A stretch of 12,098 nucleotides of DNA from JAGOBX01 sp017999075 [NCBI: Candidatus Babelota bacterium] (GTDB lineage Bacteria > JAGOBX01). The stretch spans positions 1 through 12,098 of the forward strand of contig JAGOBX010000058.1 in the NCBI GenBank assembly GCA_017999075.1, written 5' to 3'. Below are positions 6,774-12,098 of this stretch, piece after piece. Position 1 is the stretch's first letter, and each line of letters begins with the position of its first letter. The position numbers and the translations under genes were made by a program. The notes beneath the pieces are model-generated. The model was not told the DNA's origin, did not search any database, and was given only the letters and a program-made list of their open reading frames with translations.

Positions 6774-7835
6774 CTACCCTTTTAAATCGTAGATGTAATT
6801 TTTAACATAATTTATAAAAGCGCTTGATTTAAAATTAATTATCTGGTTGCGGTCAACATAAGAAAAATTATAACATGCTGCACAATTATTTCTGCTTATT
6901 TTTTCCCAGCCTTTTTTAAACCCTGATTTACGTACATTTATATTCTCATACTTATTCCAGAAATTACAGCAAGGATACATTCTTCCATCCCCATCAATAA
7001 AACATACATATTCTCCATGATAACATCTATAGTATTTATAATTTTCCGGGATCTCATTTTCCAAAATAAAAAATTTTTTAAGAGGGAAAGGCCAATTTTT
7101 AGCAGTGTTATAAGCTTCTTTTGTAAATTGAACAGGATATTTTTTATCTTTATAATATAGTATTCTATCGATTATACTGTTGTAATGATTTCTGTCATAA
7201 TTAAGACAATCATAATTATTGGTTAAAGTAATTGGCTGAAAATCAAATGCTGTGCCAAAATTTAATAAACATTTATTTTTTTTAGAAAACTCAGCTAAAA
7301 AATTTATGTCTTCAATTTCTGTATCCGTTGTTATAACTGAATTTATTCTTGTGGTCAATTTCAATTCACGGCAAGTTTTTATTCCATCAATTATTTTATA
7401 AAAAGAACCGGCTCCTCTGTTTTTATCATTTGTTTTTTCCCTGCCGTCAAGACTTATGCAAATACTGTCTAAACATTTGATAGCATCAATATTTTTGCTT
7501 ATAAGTGTTCCATTAGTTATTAAATCAAGATTAAACTTTAATTTCGAGGCATACAACAATATTTCTCTAATATCATTTCTAATTAATGGTTCACCTCCTT
7601 GTATCTGTAATAACACAGTTCCGAGTTTCTTCAGTTCATCTAAAATGTCAATAATTTCCCGAGTGGTAAATTCTTCGAAATTATTTCTTTTTGAATATTC
7701 CCCGTAACAATAAGTACAATTAAAATTGCATCTGTTTGTAACACTTAAAAATACATTAAACGGAAATTTTTTGTTTATCAACCTGTAAAAAAAAAGTTTA
7801 CATATGCCTTTAAATAAAATATTAAAATTTGCCAT
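6774..7835 (-). CDS. rSAM-B: radical SAM enzyme with twitch-type auxiliary cluster domain
   Basis: A 353-residue radical SAM enzyme, about 61% identical without gaps to rSAM-E and distantly related to rSAM-A and D over its whole length. The N-terminus (residues 1-23) is strongly hydrophobic and basic, with KLFFYRLINKKFP. SAM-cluster cysteines are C36, C40 and C43 (CNFNCTYCYGEY), GGEP is at 80-83 and CISLDGR at 126-132. The C-terminal region fits CX12GX4C (C271, G284, C289 in FIDGDGRMYPCC) plus CX2C (C318, C321), a canonical twitch pattern for one auxiliary cluster. It is divergent from rSAM-C across a 124-base gap and convergent with rSAM-A. No Shine-Dalgarno precedes the ATG; the start is supported by alignment with rSAM-E (both begin MA-x-F). 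Substrate unknown. Confidence 0.92.
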   Translation of the reverse strand: MANFNILFKGICKLFFYRLINKKFPFNVFLSVTNRCNFNCTYCYGEYSKRNNFEEFTTREIIDILDELKKLGTVLLQIQGGEPLIRNDIREILLYASKLKFNLDLITNGTLISKNIDAIKCLDSICISLDGREKTNDKNRGAGSFYKIIDGIKTCRELKLTTRINSVITTDTEIEDINFLAEFSKKNKCLLNFGTAFDFQPITLTNNYDCLNYDRNHYNSIIDRILYYKDKKYPVQFTKEAYNTAKNWPFPLKKFFILENEIPENYKYYRCYHGEYVCFIDGDGRMYPCCNFWNKYENINVRKSGFKKGWEKISRNNCAACYNFSYVDRNQIINFKSSAFINYVKNYIYDLKG

Positions 7836-7946
7836 TATAAAAAAAATTTAAAATTCCAAAAACTAAAATATAAAAAATAATTGAAATTCATATATTTATT
7901 GATATTCATTATTTTATAATATAAAATATATCATTATAAAAAAAAT
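7833..7946. repeat. 15-base direct repeat at both ends of the rSAM-B/rSAM-C divergent spacer
   Basis: CATTATAAAAAAAAT occurs at 7833-7847 (covering the rSAM-B start codon) and again at 7932-7946, 14 bases before the rSAM-C start. The spacer between also holds an exact TATAAT (7915-7920). The repeat is low-complexity and may be chance. Confidence 0.5.
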
Positions 7947-7959
7947 CAAATAAAAATAT

Positions 7960-9459
7960 ATGAACCGTATAAAAAAAATTATTCTTATAAATCCTCCGAA
8001 TATATATAAAAACGGACTAAGTTTAACTTTAAAGAGAGTAAATATTCCCTTAGGGCTTGCCTATATTTCTTCAGTATTAAAAAATGATTATGAATTATCT
8101 GTAATAGATGCACTTGCAAATGATTTTAATAATAAAGAATACTATTGTGAAAATTACACTTATGTAGGAACCAATATTGATGTTTTAAAAAAACAAATAG
8201 CAGATTATGCGCCTGATGCAGCTGCTATAACCTGCAATTTAACCACACAGCATGATATGCTTATTAAAACAGCTGAAATTATCAAACAAATAAATAAAAA
8301 TATAATAGTTATTGCAGGCGGCCAGCACCCCACTTTACTTTATGATAAAATATTGAAAAATACGAATTTTATAGATTATATAATTCTGAGTGAAGGCGAA
8401 AATACAATAAAAAAACTTTTTCATAATCTAAATAATTCTATAGACGTAACCAATCTAAACGGAATAGCTTATAAAAAAAATGATGGGATCATTTTCAACT
8501 CAACTCCTGATATTATTCAAAATCTTGATGAAATTCAATTTCCTTCATGGAATTTATTCCCAATTGAAAAATATATTCAGTTAGGAGCTCCGCAGAATTC
8601 ATTTTCAAAATCAAAACGATGCATGCCTGTAATAACTTCACGTGGTTGTCCGTTTAAATGTATTTTTTGTTCAACACATAAACATTGGAGAGGAACATAC
8701 AGAAAGCGTTCTATTGATAATGTTATAAAAGAAATTTTATATTTGAAAAATGATTTTGATATTGAAGAAGTACAATTTCTTGATGACAATTTAACAATTG
8801 ACCTAAATTTTGCAAAGCAATTATTCAAAGAACTAAAAAAACTAAATATATATTGGTGCGCGCCAAACGGTATTTCTCCCAACTCAGTTGATTCTGAAGC
8901 TTTGTCCCTTATGAAAGATTCAGGGTGTTACGAAATAGCATTTGCAATCGAAAGCGGCAGTCAATATGTTCTAAATAATATAATTAAAAAAAATGTCGAT
9001 TTAAAAAATGCTTCGAATATTCTCGCTGAAGCAAAAAAATGCGGATTATATACCCATATATATTTAATAACAGGTTTTCCTGAAGAAACTTCCGGACAAA
9101 TAAATGAAACATTATGTTATCCTATAAAAAACCTTAAAAATATTGATAACCCGCATATAAGTGTTGCAACACCTTTTCCTGGAACAGAACTTTATAATTT
9201 ATGTTTAAAACAAAAAATTATTGACGAAAACAATTCCGATTATAAAACTTTAGAATTATATAATAGTTGTATTTCAACAACAGAATTTAACTCAGCTGAT
9301 TTATTGAAAAAAATAAATTTTCTTTTACTAAAATTTCATATTTTCAAATGCATTTTTGAACCAAAATGTATTTACAAAAATTATATAAAAAAAATTTTTT
9401 ATGATAAAAAAAAATTTTTCTATGTTCTTATTGAATTTATTAAAGGTGTTTTTAAATGA
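7960..9459 (+). CDS. rSAM-C: cobalamin-binding-type radical SAM enzyme (BchE/MagE-like layout)
   Basis: A 499-residue protein with the layout of B12-binding-domain radical SAM enzymes, many of which methylate carbon or phosphorus centres or remodel rings. Residues 1-190 form a Rossmann-like B12-binding-type domain: IILINPP (7-13), PLGLAYISSVL (30-40), AAAITCNLTTQ, VIAGGQHPT (117-125) and the DYIILSEGE strand (139-147). The classical DxHxxG motif is absent, as in many members. The radical SAM motif follows as C230-x3-C234-x2-C237 (SRGCPFKCIFCSTHKHWRG), then FLDDNLT (273-279), AIESGS (329-334) and ITGFPEE (370-376). The C-terminal 60 residues are basic and hydrophobic. There is no visible Shine-Dalgarno before the ATG; TATAAT lies 40 bases upstream. 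The stop overlaps the start of rSAM-D (ATGA). Domain identity is firm; reaction and substrate unknown. Confidence 0.9.
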   Translation: MNRIKKIILINPPNIYKNGLSLTLKRVNIPLGLAYISSVLKNDYELSVIDALANDFNNKEYYCENYTYVGTNIDVLKKQIADYAPDAAAITCNLTTQHDMLIKTAEIIKQINKNIIVIAGGQHPTLLYDKILKNTNFIDYIILSEGENTIKKLFHNLNNSIDVTNLNGIAYKKNDGIIFNSTPDIIQNLDEIQFPSWNLFPIEKYIQLGAPQNSFSKSKRCMPVITSRGCPFKCIFCSTHKHWRGTYRKRSIDNVIKEILYLKNDFDIEEVQFLDDNLTIDLNFAKQLFKELKKLNIYWCAPNGISPNSVDSEALSLMKDSGCYEIAFAIESGSQYVLNNIIKKNVDLKNASNILAEAKKCGLYTHIYLITGFPEETSGQINETLCYPIKNLKNIDNPHISVATPFPGTELYNLCLKQKIIDENNSDYKTLELYNSCISTTEFNSADLLKKINFLLLKFHIFKCIFEPKCIYKNYIKKIFYDKKKFFYVLIEFIKGVFK

Positions 9460-10493
9460 GTTTATATGCTAAATCGAAATATCTTGCAAAACTGATAAAA
9501 ATAAAATTTACAAAAAAATATTTTCCTATAAATGTAACAATTTGTATAACTGGAAAATGTAATCTGAAATGTATTTATTGTTATGGAGATTTTTATTCTA
9601 AAACACGAGAATTAGAAATGTCTACAGAACAAATACTTCATATAATTGACGGACTTCATAAAATGGGAACTCAATATATATCAGTTTCCGGCGGAGAACC
9701 ATTATTGCAAAAAGATATCGGTTTAATTATTGATCATATAAAATCAAAGGGGTGTGAATGCACTATTGCAACAAACGGTTTTCTTCTACCAAATAAAATC
9801 AACGAAATAAAAAATGTTGATTTACTTGCAATAAGTTTAGACGGAAACGAACTGGAAAATGATTTGAATAGAGGAAAAGGATGTTTTAAAAAAACAATGA
9901 AAGGAATAGAAACAGCATTAATTCATAAAATTCCAGTGGTTATTAATTCTGTATTGACAAAGAATAATATAAATTCTATAGATTATCTGTGTCAAATAGG
10001 AAAATTGTTTAAAATAAAAATAAAATTCGGATTATTGGTTTATTCTGATGATAAAAGGAAAAAAAACATATATGATGATATAGCGCTTAACGATATTGAA
10101 ATCAAAAATGCAATAAAAAAAATTATTGAATTAAAAAAAAATGGGGCGCCTATATTATACTCATTAAAAGCTTATGATTTATCTTTTCAATGGAAAGATC
10201 ATTCAAAAATATATTACTGGAATGAAATTCCTGATTTTTCTTATGCGAAATGTTATGCAGGAAAAATGTTTTTTCATATTGACAGTGATAGTTCAGTTTA
10301 TCCTTGCTGTGTTTTTTTCGATTCTTTTAAAGCAAAAAAAATTGTGGAAGTCGGATTGGAAAATGCGCTAAAGCATGCCGAAACACAAAATTTATGCAAA
10401 GCATGCGCTAAACCAGGATATATTGAGCATAATTTAATTTATGGGCTGGATCCTTATACAGTTTATTCAAACATTTTGGAAATATTCAAATAA
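9456..10493 (+). CDS. rSAM-D: radical SAM enzyme with twitch-type auxiliary cluster domain, paralogue of rSAM-A
   Basis: A 345-residue enzyme about 70% identical to rSAM-A (242 of 345 aligned residues by hand count). It keeps the SAM-cluster cysteines C35, C39 and C42 (CNLKCIYCYGDF), GGEP (79-82), SLDG (127-130) and the C-terminal cluster cysteines C266, C284, C314 and C317. Like rSAM-A it has Ser (279) where the twitch consensus has Gly (IDSDSSVYPC), and an extra Cys follows C284. The basic N-terminal segment (KSKYLAKLIKIKFTKK) is conserved. The start is fixed by AAAGGTG seven bases upstream and by the ATGA overlap with rSAM-C, implying coupled synthesis and probably joint action on one pathway. 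Its stop lies three bases from that of convergent rSAM-E. Substrate unknown. Confidence 0.93.
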   Translation: MSLYAKSKYLAKLIKIKFTKKYFPINVTICITGKCNLKCIYCYGDFYSKTRELEMSTEQILHIIDGLHKMGTQYISVSGGEPLLQKDIGLIIDHIKSKGCECTIATNGFLLPNKINEIKNVDLLAISLDGNELENDLNRGKGCFKKTMKGIETALIHKIPVVINSVLTKNNINSIDYLCQIGKLFKIKIKFGLLVYSDDKRKKNIYDDIALNDIEIKNAIKKIIELKKNGAPILYSLKAYDLSFQWKDHSKIYYWNEIPDFSYAKCYAGKMFFHIDSDSSVYPCCVFFDSFKAKKIVEVGLENALKHAETQNLCKACAKPGYIEHNLIYGLDPYTVYSNILEIFK

Positions 10494-10496
10494 ATA

Positions 10497-11576
10497 TTAA
10501 CTTCTATTTTTGAATTTTGTTTTCAAATCAAAAATATAATTGTTAAAATAATTTTTCAAAGTAGAAAAATTGAAATTCATCAACTGATTTCTGTCAATGT
10601 AAGAATGAATATAGCATGCCGCACATTCTAATCGATCCAATTTTTTCCATGCATTTTCAAAATTCATATCGTGAATGTTAATTGGTTTATAATCATTCCA
10701 GAAATTGCAGCACGGATACAAACGGCCATCACCGTCAATAAAACACACATAATCAGCATGATAGCATTTTATATGATTGTAATTCGATGGAATTTCTTTT
10801 TTTAACGCAGTCTGTTTCTCCAGAGAAAACGGCCAGTTTTTGGGAAGTTCATATGCTTTAATAGTAAACTGAACAGGATATTTTTTTTTTTTGTAATCAA
10901 TTATTAAATCAAGTAATTTATTATATTTTGAACGATCATAATTAAAAATGCTGTATTTTTTATCTGTTGTTAAAGGATTAAAATGAAATGACGGGCAAAA
11001 ATTTAATAAACATCTGTTTTCTTTGGAAAATTCCATTAAAAATTTTATATCATCTTCTTCTGTCTCATTTGTAATTACAGAATTAATGCGGGTTGATATT
11101 CCTGATTTTCTACAAATATTTATTCCTTCGACAATCTTATCAAAAGTTCCTTCTCCACGATTTTTATCATTAATACTTCTTCTTCCATCGAGACTTATGC
11201 AAATGCTGTCGAGTAATTTCACAGCATCAATTTTTTCTTTTATCAATAAACCATTGGTAATTAAATCAACATTAAAATTAAGTTTTCTTGCAGTTTCAAT
11301 TAGTTCGGAAATATCATTCCTTACCAAAGGTTCTCCTCCCTGAATCTGCAGAAATACAGTTCCCATTTTTTTTAAAGTATATAAAGTATCTATTATTTCT
11401 TCGGTTGTAAATTCTCTGAAATTTTTACGATTATAATATTCTCCGTAACAATAACCGCATTTAAGATTACATTTATTGGTAACAACAAAAAAAACATTTA
11501 AGGGAAACCTTTTTTTCAACAACCTGTAAAAATAAAGTTTTGTAAAACCGGTTATTAAACTTCTAAAACTTGCCAT
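10497..11576 (-). CDS. rSAM-E: radical SAM enzyme with twitch-type auxiliary cluster domain, paralogue of rSAM-B
   Basis: A 359-residue enzyme about 61% identical to rSAM-B (215 of 353 aligned residues by hand count), with six extra basic residues at the C-terminus. SAM-cluster cysteines are C36, C40 and C43 (CNLKCGYCYGEY), GGEP is at 80-83 and CISLDGR at 126-132. The twitch pattern is complete: C271, G284, C289 (FIDGDGRLYPCC) plus C318 and C321 (ECAACY). The N-terminus has the same hydrophobic, basic character (TKLYFYRLLKKRFP). The ATG at 11576 is preceded by AGGA at 11 bases, and a promoter candidate lies upstream. The glycosyltransferase gene is 135 bases upstream on the same strand and could be cotranscribed. 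Substrate unknown. Confidence 0.92.
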   Translation of the reverse strand: MASFRSLITGFTKLYFYRLLKKRFPLNVFFVVTNKCNLKCGYCYGEYYNRKNFREFTTEEIIDTLYTLKKMGTVFLQIQGGEPLVRNDISELIETARKLNFNVDLITNGLLIKEKIDAVKLLDSICISLDGRRSINDKNRGEGTFDKIVEGINICRKSGISTRINSVITNETEEDDIKFLMEFSKENRCLLNFCPSFHFNPLTTDKKYSIFNYDRSKYNKLLDLIIDYKKKKYPVQFTIKAYELPKNWPFSLEKQTALKKEIPSNYNHIKCYHADYVCFIDGDGRLYPCCNFWNDYKPINIHDMNFENAWKKLDRLECAACYIHSYIDRNQLMNFNFSTLKNYFNNYIFDLKTKFKNRS

Positions 11577-11625
11577 TATTAATTTTTTCCTGATTCCCCA
11601 AAAATGTATTAGAAACTATGAAGTA

Positions 11626-11654
11626 ATTTTAAAAATCCTATTGCAATTTTCCAA
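11626..11654 (-). promoter_or_regulatory. Candidate sigma-70 promoter for rSAM-E
   Basis: On the minus strand TTGGAA (11654-11649), exactly 17 bases, then TAAAAT (11631-11626), about 50 bases before the rSAM-E start. The -35 box overlaps the palindrome CAATTAATTG (11652-11661). It would allow expression independent of the glycosyltransferase gene. Confidence 0.4.
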
Positions 11655-11711
11655 TTAATTGAACATCATAACAAATAATATTAAAAAATATTAAAATGTT
11701 TTTCTGTAATG

Positions 11712-12098
11712 TCAATTAAAATTTAAGTTAAGGGATTTGATTACAATTTCAGGAGTGATGTTTTTCATGCATTGATATGTACCATATTTGCATTTTTCTG
11801 ATATGCATGGCGAACATTCCATATTGCTTTTTATAATTGTCGAATTTAAAGAAAATGGACCTGTAGTTATATCGTTTGTAGAACCAAAAATAGCAGCCAT
11901 CGGAATATTTAATGCAGCTGCTATATGCATCGGACCGCTGTCATTTGTTAAAAAAAAAGAACACAATTTTACAGATGAGAACAATTCCTGCAAACTTGTT
12001 TTTCCAATCAAATTAATTAAATTTATTTTTCTGTCAACAGATCTTAAAATATTATCACCTATTGAAACTTCATTTTTCGAACCAAATAAAACAGGTAT
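11712..12098 (-). CDS. Glycosyltransferase family 9, LPS heptosyltransferase-like, C-terminal part (5' end beyond right edge)
   Basis: The frame is open to the right edge and gives 129 residues starting IPVLFGSKNEVSIG; the gene start lies outside. The C-terminal domain is characteristic of GT9 heptosyltransferases that add heptose to the inner core of LPS at the inner face of the cytoplasmic membrane. Visible are NLIGKTSLQEL, the nucleotide-sugar-binding TNDSGPMHIAAAL, AIFGST, and the cysteine-rich tail C-x2-C-x4-C-x6-CM (CSPCISEKC then CM) followed by ITPEIVI, typical of WaaF (heptosyltransferase II) and relatives. Full-length members are about 340-350 residues, so about 35% is present. The TTG at 12011 is internal: clear family sequence continues upstream. 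Donor and acceptor cannot be told; WaaF, WaaC or an O-antigen GT9 enzyme are all possible. Confidence 0.88.
   Translation of the reverse strand: MPVLFGSKNEVSIGDNILRSVDRKINLINLIGKTSLQELFSSVKLCSFFLTNDSGPMHIAAALNIPMAAIFGSTNDITTGPFSLNSTIIKSNMECSPCISEKCKYGTYQCMKNITPEIVIKSLNLNFN

Noticed and set aside
7833-7946. 15-base direct repeat as a shared regulator site for rSAM-B and rSAM-C
   Set aside because: The repeat is mostly an A-run after CATTAT and one copy overlaps a start codon. In DNA this AT-rich, chance is an adequate explanation, so it is listed only as a repeat.
8577-8882. Minus-strand frame inside rSAM-C
   Set aside because: It is antisense to the conserved radical SAM core of rSAM-C and shows no domain of its own.
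5658-11576. Mobile element or CRISPR origin for the alternating cluster
   Set aside because: No transposase, integrase, terminal inverted repeats or regularly spaced repeats are visible around or within the cluster. The repeats present are short and A/T-rich.
12009-12011. TTG as the start codon of the glycosyltransferase
   Set aside because: The frame continues upstream to the window edge with family-like sequence (IPVLFGSKNE and INLIGKTSL), so the TTG encodes an internal leucine and the gene is cut by the edge.

Overview
The window is AT-rich (about 30% G+C) and carries two unrelated blocks. Positions 1-5241 hold a run of seven genes all on the minus strand. Positions 5658-11576 hold a cluster of five radical SAM (rSAM) enzyme genes in alternating orientation, and the 3' part of a family-9 glycosyltransferase gene follows at the right edge. 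The host looks like a fermentative, probably anaerobic, Gram-negative bacterium: the left block is built around biotin-dependent carboxyl transfer and adenosylcobalamin supply, and the glycosyltransferase is of the LPS heptosyltransferase type. I cannot name a lineage from the sequence.

Left block, in transcription order (right to left): a PccB/MmdA-type carboxyltransferase (12S-like), a 69-residue probable accessory subunit, a biotinyl carrier (1.3S-like) with an AMKM biotin site, an OadA/PycB-type carboxyltransferase (5S-like), a CobO/BtuR-type cobalamin adenosyltransferase, a single-domain CheY-like response regulator, and thioredoxin reductase (cut by the left edge). No biotin carboxylase and no sodium-pump subunit is present. 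The 12S + 1.3S + 5S set is the subunit composition of methylmalonyl-CoA carboxytransferase (transcarboxylase), which moves a carboxyl group from methylmalonyl-CoA to pyruvate. The adjacent cobalamin adenosyltransferase would supply the cofactor of methylmalonyl-CoA mutase, the partner enzyme in the Wood-Werkman propionate cycle. The regulator and thioredoxin reductase genes overlap by one base and appear to have their own promoter.

Positions 5242-5657 are a very AT-rich non-coding divide between the blocks, with inverted and tandem repeats.

Right block: rSAM-A (+), rSAM-B (-), rSAM-C (+), rSAM-D (+), rSAM-E (-). A and D are about 70% identical, B and E about 61%, and the A/D and B/E groups are distant relatives of each other. 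A/B and D/E are both tail-to-tail pairs, so the cluster looks like a duplicated convergent pair with the cobalamin-binding rSAM-C placed between the copies. C overlaps D by an ATGA junction. All four small enzymes carry CxxxCxxC plus a four-cysteine twitch-type auxiliary cluster domain, and start with a basic, hydrophobic segment. No precursor peptide gene is visible. A role in modifying a membrane lipid or surface glycan is suggested by the glycosyltransferase neighbour and the N-terminal segments, but the substrate is unknown. This cluster is the most novel-looking part of the window.
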